The notes under the pieces were generated by a model. The model was not told the DNA's origin and searched no databases. It saw only the letters and a list, made by a program, of their open reading frames with translations. From the NCBI GenBank assembly GCA_903907885.1, contig CAIVPY010000381.1:1-7450 (forward strand): a DNA stretch of 7,450 nt, given 5' to 3'. Within the stretch, counting starts at the first letter, position 1. Every line of letters begins with the position of its first letter. Source of the stretch: an uncultured Bacteroidota bacterium. GTDB lineage: Bacteria; Bacteroidota; Bacteroidia; UKL13-3. The translations under genes were made by a program, and so were the position numbers. Positions 1 to 6,728 of this stretch are shown here, one piece after another.

Positions 1-1168
1 CGTGAACGCTTACAGGGCTTGCATATTTTTGAACATCTTCAACTGTTATGCGAGGTTGACCAAGAATAACCAATCGTTCAACAATGTTGTGAAGCTCACG
101 GATATTACCACTAAAATTAAGTTTCTTTAGTTCGTCCAATGCTTGAGGCAAGAAAACACGTTTAGGAATTCCGTTGTCTTCACAAATTTCTTTGATGAAT
201 TTTTCTGCCAACAATGGCACATCTTCTTTACGCTCATTTAATGAAGGCACATGAATTAGAATGACACTAAATCTGTGATATAAATCCATGCGGAAATTAC
301 CTTTATCAATTTCACGCATTAAATCTTTGTTGGTAGCAGCAATCACACGTACATTTACATCTATGTCTTTATCGCCACCTACCCTTGTGATTTTGTTTTC
401 CTGCAAAGCCCTCAAAACTTTGGCTTGGGCAGCCAAACTCATATCACCCACTTCGTCAAGGAATAAGGTTCCACCATTTGCCTGTTCAAATTTTCCAATA
501 CGTTGTTTGATAGCAGATGTAAAAGCACCTTTTTCGTGACCAAACAGTTCGCTTTCTATCAACTCTGATGGAATGGCAGCACAATTCACCTCAACCAATG
601 TGTTTTTTGCACGGTTACTTTTTTCGTGTACCCAACGAGCCACTAGCTCTTTACCTGTTCCATTTTCGCCTGTTATCAATACCCTTGCATCAGTAGGAGC
701 TACCTTGTCTATCGTGTTCATGATGTTTTGAATAGCTGGGCTATCGCCAATCATTTCTCGTGTTTTTGTAACTTTTCTGCGAAGTACTTTCGTTTCAACA
801 GTTAGAGATTTCTTGTCGATGGCATTGCGAATGGTTAATAACATTCGGTTCAAATCAGGTGGCTTAGATATAAAATCGTAAGCTCCTTTTTTTGTAGCTT
901 CAACTGCAGTTTCAATGGTGCCATTACCAGATATCATTATAAATGGAATGTCTTCATCTATTTCTTTGGCTTTCGTTAGCACTTCGATGCCATCCATTTT
1001 GGGCATTTTTACATCACAAAGCACAGCTTCGTAGTCATCGTTAGCTATTTTTTCAAGACCTTCTGCTCCATTGCTTGCTTCATCTACCTCATAGCTTTCG
1101 TATTCTAAAATTTCACGTAGTGTGTTACGAATGGCTTTCTCATCATCAATAATTAATATTTTTGGCAT
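1..1168 (-). CDS. Sigma-54-dependent response regulator, NtrC family (partial, 3' end beyond window)
   Basis: This gene encodes a two-component response regulator that activates RNA polymerase carrying sigma-54. The start ATG at 1166-1168 opens directly into a receiver domain (about residues 3-118): acidic pair D8-D9, phospho-acceptor D52 in LCDVKMPKMDG, and K102 before a PP pair. The AAA+ domain (about 140-370) has Walker A GENGTGKE (167-174), Walker B LFLDE (235-239), the sensor region around AATN (277-280) and arginine-finger region FRMDLYHRF (292-300). The sigma-54 contact loop reads GAFTSA (214-219) rather than the usual GAFTGA. It is open at the left edge after 389 codons, so any C-terminal Fis-type helix-turn-helix lies outside the window. 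It is divergent from the hydrolase gene across 240 bp. From memory, close Bacteroidota relatives sit between miaB and lptE; that cannot be tested here. The partner kinase and target genes are unknown. Confidence 0.95.
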   Translation of the reverse strand, partial: MPKILIIDDEKAIRNTLREILEYESYEVDEASNGAEGLEKIANDDYEAVLCDVKMPKMDGIEVLTKAKEIDEDIPFIMISGNGTIETAVEATKKGAYDFISKPPDLNRMLLTIRNAIDKKSLTVETKVLRRKVTKTREMIGDSPAIQNIMNTIDKVAPTDARVLITGENGTGKELVARWVHEKSNRAKNTLVEVNCAAIPSELIESELFGHEKGAFTSAIKQRIGKFEQANGGTLFLDEVGDMSLAAQAKVLRALQENKITRVGGDKDIDVNVRVIAATNKDLMREIDKGNFRMDLYHRFSVILIHVPSLNERKEDVPLLAEKFIKEICEDNGIPKRVFLPQALDELKKLNFSGNIRELHNIVERLVILGQPRITVEDVQKYASPVSVH

Positions 1169-1408
1169 AAATTGATTGAATTTTTTTGGTAAAAGTGAAG
1201 AATAAATTAGACACTTCAAAGCATGTTGATTTTTGGTGTATATCTAGTTTAGTGTTGGTTATTTGAATAAGAGGGCTAACTGATAAATATAATGTAGAAT
1301 CATAGTCATTTTACTTGCAATAAATTGAGTAATATTGCAGATTAATATGCAGGGAGCTTAACCGAATTTTATTTATTGTAATAAAAGCAAACAAAAGATA
1401 TTCAAGGA
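1169..1408. promoter_or_regulatory. Divergent intergenic region, presumed promoters for both flanking genes
   Basis: This 240-bp AT-rich stretch separates two divergent genes and must hold promoters for both. I found no perfect TAnnTTTG element for either direction and no convincing sigma-54 type -24/-12 pair, so no promoter position is assigned. AAGGA at 1404-1408 abuts the ATG at 1409 and is too close to act as a normal Shine-Dalgarno site. No small gene or strong hairpin was seen. Confidence 0.4.
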
Positions 1409-2170
1409 ATGAAAATAACATTTTTAGGAAGTGGAACTTCACAGGGTGTTCCCATTATAGCTTGTTCATGTGAAATTTGTAATTCATCCAATCCCAAAGA
1501 TAATCGCCTACGTTCTTCTATATTAATTCAAGTAAACGATAAAAATATCGTAGTAGACACTGGACCTGATTTTAGGCAACAGATGTTGAATTGTAAAATC
1601 AAACATTTGGATGCTATTTTGTTTACCCATGCCCATCGAGACCATATGGCAGGCTTAGATGATATTCGAGGTTTTAATTACATTATGCAACAAGCCATAG
1701 ATGTGTATTGTGAAAATATTGTTGAATCAGCAATCAAGAAAGAGTTTTTTTATGCTTTTACTGAACCTAAGTACCCCGGAGTTCCAGAGATGAATTTGCA
1801 CCCAATTACTTCACAAGCGTTTAGATTGTTTGATACCAAAATTGAACCCATAAGAGTGTTTCATTATAAATTACCCGTTTTGGGATTTAAGGTCAATAAT
1901 TTTGTTTATATAACCGATGCCAACAGAATTGATGACGAAGAAATTGAAAAGATAAAAGGCTGCGATGTATTGGTATTAAATGCTCTCAGGCGAGAATATC
2001 ATATCTCTCATTTTACTTTACAAGAAGCAATTGACTTGTCAAAAAAGATTGGTGCAAGGCAAACGTATTTCACTCATATAAGCCACCAATTGGGTATGCA
2101 CGATGATGTTGAAAATGAATTGCCCGATAATATTCACTTAGCCTATGATGGTCTTGAAATTGAATTGTAG
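1409..2170 (+). CDS. MBL-fold metal-dependent hydrolase, PhnP / RNase Z-like
   Basis: The 253-residue product is a metallo-beta-lactamase-fold hydrolase that probably cleaves a phosphodiester. It opens with GSGTSQGVP (7-15) and a CSCEIC cysteine cluster (19-24), the arrangement of PhnP-type cyclic phosphodiesterases, where such cysteines hold a structural zinc. The catalytic motif HAHRDH is at 74-79, preceded by DTGPDFR (50-56). Further likely metal ligands are H152, D170 in YITDAN, and H223/H226 in THISH. Length and motif order fit a complete enzyme. No phosphonate (phn) genes are nearby, so the PhnP ribosyl cyclic phosphate reaction should not be assumed; the substrate is unknown and RNA or a nucleotide is possible. 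The NFACT gene follows on the same strand after 35 bp, so the two are probably co-transcribed. Confidence 0.9.
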   Translation: MKITFLGSGTSQGVPIIACSCEICNSSNPKDNRLRSSILIQVNDKNIVVDTGPDFRQQMLNCKIKHLDAILFTHAHRDHMAGLDDIRGFNYIMQQAIDVYCENIVESAIKKEFFYAFTEPKYPGVPEMNLHPITSQAFRLFDTKIEPIRVFHYKLPVLGFKVNNFVYITDANRIDDEEIEKIKGCDVLVLNALRREYHISHFTLQEAIDLSKKIGARQTYFTHISHQLGMHDDVENELPDNIHLAYDGLEIEL

Positions 2171-2205
2171 GGTACAGTAAATTCTTCCTTACATTGCACT
2201 CTAAC

Positions 2206-3621
2206 ATGACAGTTTTAACTAAGCTACATACACATTATTACACAGTGGTGTCAATCTCTACAGCCTTTAATAAAATGCTGAAGGGCTATCTATTGTTTGA
2301 TGCTTTTAGCTTGAATAAAAATGAATTTGTTGCCATTTTTCAAAAAGACTCAACATACATAAGTATCCGTTTGCTTATAGAGGCCCGTTCGGGTTTTATT
2401 TTTGTTAACGAAGGTAAATTTGAACGAACAGGTTCGGTTTATTTGTTGTTTAAATCTCTTATTGGAAAGGGGATAAAGTCAGTAGAACAGCATATACATA
2501 ACCGCTCATTCTCCTTTTGTTTTGATGATAATTTAGAATTGGTTTTTAAACTATATGGTGGTTTGTCAAATATTATATTGTTTGATAAAGGTAAGCCTGT
2601 TGAGGCATTTAGAACAAGTATTGAAAATGATATTACCCAGAATTTATCGGAATTATTAGTGAACCAAAATCATTATGAAAAATTTGTGCCTCTGAAATTT
2701 CTAGTGGTAAAAAATGATGAGAAAATAGAATTTGTGTATGAAATGTTACCTAGTTCAGAACTGTTATTTGGGTCTGAAAATGTATTTGAGGCACTTAATT
2801 ATTTCGGACGGAATTATTTAAGTCAATGGCATTTTAAACAAAGAAAAGAAAGTTTGCTAAATCAATTTCAATCAGAAAGAAAGCGACTATTTTCACAGCA
2901 ATTGAATTCAGAGAAATCATTACGTCAGTATGGAAAACAACTGAAGTATGATGAAATAGCCAATATCATTATGGCCAATCTGCATCAGATTCAAATAGGT
3001 TTGACAAAGGCCGAGTTGTTTGATTTTTACCGCAATCAAAACATTACTATCAAACTAAAAAAAGATTTGAACCCTCAGCAAAATGCAGCTGAATATTACC
3101 GAAAATCAAAAAATCAGAACATCGAAATAGATCAACTTTATAAGCGTTTGGATGATATTCAACAAAAGTTACTTGAAACAGATAAGCAAATCGAAAAGGT
3201 AAAATTAGCCAATTCAACCAAGGATTTAAAGGAGGGTAACAAAGGTATACAAACTGACAAGGCAACCGAATCTCCTTTTAAAAATTTTAGTTTTGAAGGC
3301 TTTACAATTTTGGTAGGAAAGAATGCCGAAAACAATGATAAGCTTACCTTAAAGTTTGCAAACAAAAACGATATGTGGCTTCATGCCAAAGATGTAACAG
3401 GAAGCCATGTAGTGATAAGATACCGACAAGGAAAAGCCTTTACAAAACCATTGATTGAATATGCTGCTCAACTAGCCGCCTATTATTCAAAAGCCAAAAA
3501 CAGTACCATGGTTCCAGTGGTTTATACCTTAAAAAAATTTGTAAGGAAACCCAAAGGCGCTATTGCAGGAACAGTTACATACGAAAATGGTGATACACTT
3601 TTGGTAGAACCTAAGTTGTAA
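2206..3621 (+). CDS. rqcH: NFACT family protein (RqcH/NEMF/Tae2-like), compact form
   Basis: This 471-residue protein belongs to the NFACT family, whose members bind stalled large ribosomal subunits and, in bacterial RqcH, bring alanyl-tRNA to add alanine tails that mark nascent chains for degradation. The N-terminal NFACT-N domain covers about 5-170, a charged helical and probably coiled-coil section about 200-335, and the NFACT-R (DUF814) domain about 360-471. NFACT-R shows the hallmark DMWLHAKD then GSHVVIR (389-405) and VRKPKGA near the end. Bacillus RqcH is about 100 residues longer; the helix-hairpin-helix section is not recognisable here. The Asp-Arg pair known to matter for tRNA binding appears as N99-R100. 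The ATG at 2206 was chosen; an in-frame TTG at 2194 would add four residues. It is probably in an operon with the upstream hydrolase and converges on the PIN-PhoH gene. Family assignment is firm; tailing activity is inferred. Confidence 0.92.
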   Translation: MTVLTKLHTHYYTVVSISTAFNKMLKGYLLFDAFSLNKNEFVAIFQKDSTYISIRLLIEARSGFIFVNEGKFERTGSVYLLFKSLIGKGIKSVEQHIHNRSFSFCFDDNLELVFKLYGGLSNIILFDKGKPVEAFRTSIENDITQNLSELLVNQNHYEKFVPLKFLVVKNDEKIEFVYEMLPSSELLFGSENVFEALNYFGRNYLSQWHFKQRKESLLNQFQSERKRLFSQQLNSEKSLRQYGKQLKYDEIANIIMANLHQIQIGLTKAELFDFYRNQNITIKLKKDLNPQQNAAEYYRKSKNQNIEIDQLYKRLDDIQQKLLETDKQIEKVKLANSTKDLKEGNKGIQTDKATESPFKNFSFEGFTILVGKNAENNDKLTLKFANKNDMWLHAKDVTGSHVVIRYRQGKAFTKPLIEYAAQLAAYYSKAKNSTMVPVVYTLKKFVRKPKGAIAGTVTYENGDTLLVEPKL

Positions 3622-3646
3622 ATACTATCATTACAATTACCTTCAA

Positions 3647-5026
3647 TTATAATAACATATTGGCCAAATTGGCCAACTCACTCCGCTCTCCTTTTTCAAG
3701 GGTAATATGGGCATATAGGGGGTTGTCTCTCAGTTTGTCTATCAAGTATGATAAGCCATTGGATTGCGAATCAAGATAAGGGGTGTCTATTTGGAAAATA
3801 TCTCCTGTGAACACAATCTTAGTGCCCTCTCCAGCTCTTGTAATAATAGTCTTCACCTCAAGAGGTGTAAGGTTTTGCGCTTCGTCTACAATGAATAGAA
3901 TATTTGATAAACTCCTTCCACGAATATAAGCCAAGGGTGTAACCATCAATTTCTCTTGGTTCACCATGTCGGTTATTTTTTGGTATTCCTTATCGCTCTC
4001 TTTCCATTGATTTTGCACCAATTTGAGGTTGTCCCAAAGCGGCTCCATGTAGGGGTTTATTTTTGATTTAATGTCACCCGGTAAGAAACCAATATCTCTG
4101 TTGTTTAGTGGAATGATAGGCCTAGCAAGGTATATTTGACGGTAGTTTGATTTTTGCTCCATGGCCGATGCCAAGGCCAACAAGGTTTTTCCAGTGCCTG
4201 CCACACCTTGTATGGTAACCAAGGATATGTTTGAATTCAATACCGCATGCATGGCAAATGATTGCTCGGCATTACGAGGCTTTATGCCATAAGCACTCAC
4301 CTTATTCACGCGTTCCAAACTTTCGTTTTGCGAATTGTAGAAACACAAAACGGAATTTTTGTCGTTTTTCAGCACAAAATATTGGTTGGCATAAGGCTTT
4401 TGTTTCAACACAAAATCATAGCTCACAAAGCCTTTGGCATATATTTCATCAATCACAGATGCTTTTACTTTTTCGATAACCCTGTGGCCTGTATGTAATA
4501 AGTCTAGGTTTTTTACTTTTCCTGTTTCATAATCTTCGGCATGTAGGTCTAGCGATTTGGCTTTAAGTCTTAGGTTCACATCCTTGGTCACCATGATTAC
4601 CTTGCGGTCAGGGTGCTGTTGTTTCATGGCCAATGCAGCATTCAATATGCGATGATCGGGTTTTCTTTCTCCAAAAATTACCTGCGCATCTATATTGCTT
4701 TTTTCGTGCATGATTACTTTGAACCTGCCACGTGTAGGGCCATTAATATTAATCCATTCAGACAGGGTGTATTCACCCGAAAGCTTGTCTAAAAAACGAA
4801 TGAAGGCACGGGCTTCAAAGTTGAGGGTGTCGTTACCTTTTTTAAAATTATCAAGTTCTTCTAAAACCGTGATGGGAATGGCTACATCGTGTTCTTGAAA
4901 ATTTTTGATGGCATTGTGGTCATATAGAATAACCGATGTGTCGAGTACGAAAATCTTTTTTTCTTCTTTCACTTTCGTCTTTACCTTCGACTTGCTTACT
5001 TTTTTTGCTGCAACTTTCTTAGCCAT
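3647..5026 (-). CDS. phoH: PhoH family ATPase with N-terminal PIN domain (PIN-PhoH)
   Basis: The 459-residue protein fuses a PIN-type ribonuclease domain to a PhoH ATPase, the layout called PhoH2 in mycobacteria and YlaK in Bacillus, where RNA unwinding and cleavage have been described. A lysine-rich, probably disordered tail (2-24) precedes the PIN domain (about 25-165), whose likely acidic residues are D29 in VLDTSV, E56 or E57, D124 and D149. The PhoH domain (about 245-459) carries Walker A GVAGTGKT (274-281), Walker B ILFIVDEAQN (376-385), a TGD motif (407-409) and the terminal ERSELA arginine region (447-452). All key motifs are present, so both activities are plausible. It converges on the NFACT gene with 25 bp between stop codons. 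A near-match to the Bacteroidota -7 element (cATATTTG, minus strand, 5052-5059) lies about 25 bp upstream of the start. The cellular target is unknown. Confidence 0.95.
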   Translation of the reverse strand: MAKKVAAKKVSKSKVKTKVKEEKKIFVLDTSVILYDHNAIKNFQEHDVAIPITVLEELDNFKKGNDTLNFEARAFIRFLDKLSGEYTLSEWININGPTRGRFKVIMHEKSNIDAQVIFGERKPDHRILNAALAMKQQHPDRKVIMVTKDVNLRLKAKSLDLHAEDYETGKVKNLDLLHTGHRVIEKVKASVIDEIYAKGFVSYDFVLKQKPYANQYFVLKNDKNSVLCFYNSQNESLERVNKVSAYGIKPRNAEQSFAMHAVLNSNISLVTIQGVAGTGKTLLALASAMEQKSNYRQIYLARPIIPLNNRDIGFLPGDIKSKINPYMEPLWDNLKLVQNQWKESDKEYQKITDMVNQEKLMVTPLAYIRGRSLSNILFIVDEAQNLTPLEVKTIITRAGEGTKIVFTGDIFQIDTPYLDSQSNGLSYLIDKLRDNPLYAHITLEKGERSELANLANMLL

Positions 5027-5199
5027 AGCTTTACTTGGATTTTTTTGAAATCAAATATGCCTTATTGCAACATCTGTTTTATTTTTTACTTTTAAACAGT
5101 TGTGGATTAAAACAATTACGTAACATAGAAAGTGTTTGATTCGTTAATATGCTATGGGATGAAGCAATTGAACAATAAACCTAAGATTGCTTTGAAACT
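5027..5199. other. Intergenic region between PhoH gene start and PIN toxin end
   Basis: This 173-bp AT-rich stretch contains the presumed PhoH promoter. The best candidate is a 7-of-8 match to TAnnTTTG (minus strand, 5052-5059), without a convincing -33 partner. A short direct repeat TAAGAT occurs at the far end (5182-5187 and, just outside, 5201-5206). The multi-hairpin repeat that follows the other accessory genes is absent here, and I saw no terminator after the PIN toxin. Confidence 0.4.
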
Positions 5200-5624
5200 C
5201 TAAGATAGTTTGGGTCTATATTTCTCCCAATATTCCTTTGGTGAAATTATTTTGGTTTTTTTATAGGTAGGAAAAGTAAAATCTAATGTGTTTCCTGTAA
5301 TTATAAAGTCAGCTAAGCATTCATCTGCTAATTCTAAAATCATATTATCATCAATGTCTGCAATGATATTTAATTTTATACTTGGGATAAACTTTCTTGC
5401 CCTTTTTTTATATCTATAAGAGTTGCCTCAGCACGTAAGTAGAAATCTGGATATTTTATAAACTTAGGGCGAGATAAAACTTCATAATATTCAGCCAATA
5501 ACTCATCAGAAACACAGAGTTGAAATTTATCTTCTATAAATAATTCGTTTATTATTTGATAAGGATAACTTCTTTGTATAAATGATGATACAATTACATT
5601 GGTATCAATGACGATTTTTTGCAT
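5200..5624 (-). pseudogene. PIN-domain toxin (type II TA), frame broken at an A7 run
   Basis: This encodes a PIN-family RNase toxin of the kind usually labelled 'putative toxin-antitoxin system toxin component, PIN family', normally about 140 residues. The start ATG at 5622-5624 reads MQKIVIDTNVI, with catalytic D7, then SDELLAEY with E41 and E45. Frame is lost at seven A on the minus strand (plus-strand T run 5403-5409); unshifted translation stops at 5376 after 82 residues. In the -1 frame the missing half continues perfectly as family sequence: IPSIKLN, DIDDN (D93), IITGN and ISPKEYW, to a TAG at 5200-5202. The restored protein would have 141 residues. Apart from one absent A no other damage is seen, so the break is either recent, a sequencing error, or bypassed by slippage. 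The start overlaps the antitoxin end by 20 bp. Confidence 0.85.
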
Positions 5625-5838
5625 TTTTTCTAACTGCTTTTACTTCACTGCTTATTTCCTCCATTGACATACCAGAAAGACCGTATTTAGCTGCAAGTTC
5701 AACACTCTTATTTAAATTTTGACGCATGAGTTCTTTACTAACAATATCTATCAAATCCGTAAAAGACATTTTGTCGTTTGGTATTCCGAATTTGTTATAC
5801 TCAATATCCGAAATTGAAATATTTAATGTTCTCATCAT
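5605..5838 (-). CDS. Antitoxin paired with PIN toxin
   Basis: This 77-residue protein is the probable antitoxin of the PIN module. It has a short beta-type start (MRTLNISISDIEY), a helical middle and a charged tail, AEKYGLSGMS-like then EEISSEVKAVRKNAKN, resembling small Bacteroidota proteins found directly before PIN toxins. I do not recognise a classical DNA-binding fold with certainty; the N-terminal strand could be ribbon-helix-helix-like. Two adjacent ATG codons (5836-5838 and 5833-5835) are possible starts. The stop overlaps the toxin start by 20 bp, pointing to translational coupling. A perfect TAnnTTTG element lies 14 bp before the first ATG, implying a very short leader. Function is inferred mainly from position. 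It reads intact even though its toxin is frameshifted. Confidence 0.75.
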   Translation of the reverse strand: MMRTLNISISDIEYNKFGIPNDKMSFTDLIDIVSKELMRQNLNKSVELAAKYGLSGMSMEEISSEVKAVRKNAKNRH

Positions 5839-5849
5839 TTTTTTCTTTC

Positions 5850-5863
5850 ATCAAATGTATAAA
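5850..5863 (-). promoter_or_regulatory. Promoter of the PIN module, Bacteroidota -7 element TACATTTG
   Basis: On the minus strand TACATTTG (5859 to 5852) exactly matches the Bacteroidota -7 consensus TAnnTTTG. Transcription should start about 5845, only some 7 nt before the antitoxin ATG. A clear TTTG at -33 is not seen. The surrounding 14 bases (plus strand ATCAAATGTATAAA) are identical to those before the second antitoxin at 6729-6742. Confidence 0.65.
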
Positions 5864-6063
5864 ATGTCGAAGTTATTTACAGCATTTTTTTATTAAATAC
5901 TTTTAGCTAATGTTAATATAAATATCCATAGAGTATTTTGAAAGCCCATTGCTGGTGCGAGCGTTACGCTCGTTCCTTTTTTTAAGTAAAGTCTTTTACT
6001 ACTTGAACACGCCATAGGTTTGCACAAGCCTTGGGAGTAATAAATCCAAAAAGCACTATTGCC

Positions 6064-6087
6064 GTTGCAGGCGTCCTCGCCTGCAAC
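6064..6087. repeat. Perfect 10-bp hairpin with TCCT loop
   Basis: GTTGCAGGCG (6064-6073) pairs perfectly with CGCCTGCAAC (6078-6087) around a TCCT loop (6074-6077). Its 12-bp core at 6070-6081 is the reverse complement of the core of the next hairpin (6109-6120), so the two can also pair with each other. Confidence 0.85.
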
Positions 6088-6102
6088 ATATTGTTATTAT
6101 TG

Positions 6103-6126
6103 GATGTTGGCGAGGACGCCAACATC
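6103..6126. repeat. Perfect 10-bp hairpin with AGGA loop
   Basis: GATGTTGGCG (6103-6112) pairs perfectly with CGCCAACATC (6117-6126) around an AGGA loop (6113-6116), complementary to the TCCT loop of the hairpin 15 bp away. Only its right half survives in copy 2 of the repeat (6953-6967), where the left arm is missing. Confidence 0.85.
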
Positions 6127-6158
6127 GGCCGAAGGATTCTAGATAATGTACAATTGAA

Positions 6159-6181
6159 AATCCTACACGGCTGGGCTAGGA
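6159..6181 (-). terminator. Possible weak terminator after RelE toxin (repeat block D1)
   Basis: On the minus strand, six bases after the toxin stop codon, TCCTA and TAGGA can form a 5-bp stem around an 11-nt loop, followed by TTTTC. The stem is short, so this is at best a weak intrinsic terminator. AATCCT at 6159-6164 can instead pair with AGGATT at 6133-6138, so two structures compete. Confidence 0.3.
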
Positions 6182-6187
6182 GTGTTT

Positions 6188-6493
6188 TTACTTTAAGTAA
6201 ATATTAATTTGTTCAGGGTCTTTTCGGCAATCCCAAACTAGATGCACTGTTAATGTAGATTCATTTAGCTCGTAAAATATAGCATTTCTTCCTTGAATAA
6301 ATACTCTTATGCCTTCCTTATCGGTTCGCTTTCCTGTGTAATTGTATTTGGCAATTAATTTAATTGTCGCCTTTAACTTTTTTGATAGTCTCTTACTATA
6401 GTTTGAATTTCCATTCTGCACTATGTAAAATTCAAGTATCTCAATAATACTAAGATTGGCCTCTTCAGTTAATACTATTTTTTTTGTAGCCAT
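6188..6493 (-). CDS. RelE/ParE family toxin
   Basis: The 101-residue product is a type II toxin of the RelE/ParE superfamily, whose members cleave mRNA at the ribosome (RelE) or poison gyrase (ParE). The order is typical: an N-terminal strand (KKIVLTEEA), a long helical hairpin (about 12-50) rich in Lys and Arg, then strands with GIRVFIQGRNAIFYEL (61-76) and a C-terminal TVHLVWDCRKDPE (82-94). The WDxRxDP ending is common in ParE-like toxins of Bacteroidota. Basic residues R63 and R69 and Y74 are candidates for the active surface; which activity applies cannot be told. The start ATG at 6491-6493 lies inside the antitoxin gene, a 19-bp overlap that also holds a run of eight A. The gene appears complete and intact, unlike the neighbouring PIN toxin. 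Confidence 0.88.
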   Translation of the reverse strand: MATKKIVLTEEANLSIIEILEFYIVQNGNSNYSKRLSKKLKATIKLIAKYNYTGKRTDKEGIRVFIQGRNAIFYELNESTLTVHLVWDCRKDPEQINIYLK

Positions 6494-6714
6494 ACATCAA
6501 TATCATCAAAAGCTTTATTAATACTTAAGGTGTTACCATTTTTAGCTTGTTTAATACTTTTTTCTATACTATCCCTTTGTTCGTGATTAAGTTTAAAAAC
6601 CACATTTTCATTTAAGGTTGAATCAATTAATGTATTGATAGCTAACAAATAGGTATCATCTTCAATCAATCCGATTTTATGAACCAACATTTGTTTTAAC
6701 TCTAAAGTACTCAT
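6475..6714 (-). CDS. Antitoxin paired with RelE/ParE toxin
   Basis: This 79-residue acidic protein is the probable antitoxin of the second module. It begins MSTLELKQMLVHKIG, is predicted mostly helical, and ends with a stretch (about 44-77, HEQRDSIEKSIKQAKNG then DDIDVWLQKK) like the toxin-wrapping tails of small Bacteroidota antitoxins. No clear helix-turn-helix or ribbon-helix-helix motif is seen, so DNA binding is uncertain. Its last codons overlap the toxin start by 19 bp, implying coupled translation and balanced output. The promoter element at 6729-6742 places transcription start roughly 10 nt before the ATG. The role rests on size, position and overlap with an intact toxin. Confidence 0.8.
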   Translation of the reverse strand: MSTLELKQMLVHKIGLIEDDTYLLAINTLIDSTLNENVVFKLNHEQRDSIEKSIKQAKNGNTLSINKAFDDIDVWLQKK

Positions 6715-6728
6715 AACATTTATTTTTT

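Larger units (their letters stand above)
5951..6181. repeat. Multi-hairpin intergenic repeat, copy 1
   Basis: This fills most of the 349-bp gap between the two toxin-antitoxin modules. Four blocks recur in the same order in copy 2. Block A is 5951-5965 versus 6816-6830 (13 of 15 identical). Block B is 5993-6035 versus 6910-6952 (40 of 43). Block C is 6112-6133 versus 6953-6974 (20 of 22). Block D is 6159-6181 versus 7002-7019. Inside copy 1 are three strong hairpins: 5958-5972 (6-bp stem, TTA loop, then a T7 run at 5977-5983 on the plus strand), 6064-6087 and 6103-6126 (10-bp stems). No open reading frame or transposase is present. It looks like a dispersed REP-like or miniature element; its family is not recognised. 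Block D begins 6 bp after the RelE toxin stop codon. Confidence 0.8.

Noticed and set aside
288..539. Open frame on the plus strand inside the sigma-54 regulator
   Set aside because: It lies wholly antisense to strongly conserved receiver/AAA+ coding sequence and resembles no known protein.
2194..2205. TTG start for the NFACT gene
   Set aside because: It would add only four residues that match nothing in the family; the ATG at 2206 is simpler. It cannot be excluded.
3050..3365. Two minus-strand open frames inside the NFACT gene
   Set aside because: Antisense to the coiled-coil and NFACT-R region; composition and sequence look like shadows.
4231..4898. Three plus-strand open frames inside the PIN-PhoH gene
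   Set aside because: Antisense to well-conserved PhoH and PIN motifs; no recognisable product.
5958..5983. Strong intrinsic terminator on the plus strand
   Set aside because: The hairpin followed by seven T looks like a terminator, but no plus-strand gene lies upstream for over 2 kb, so it was kept as part of the repeat.
6064..6126. CRISPR-like repeats
   Set aside because: Only two palindromic units with different outer bases and a 15-bp gap; no direct repeats of constant length and no cas genes.
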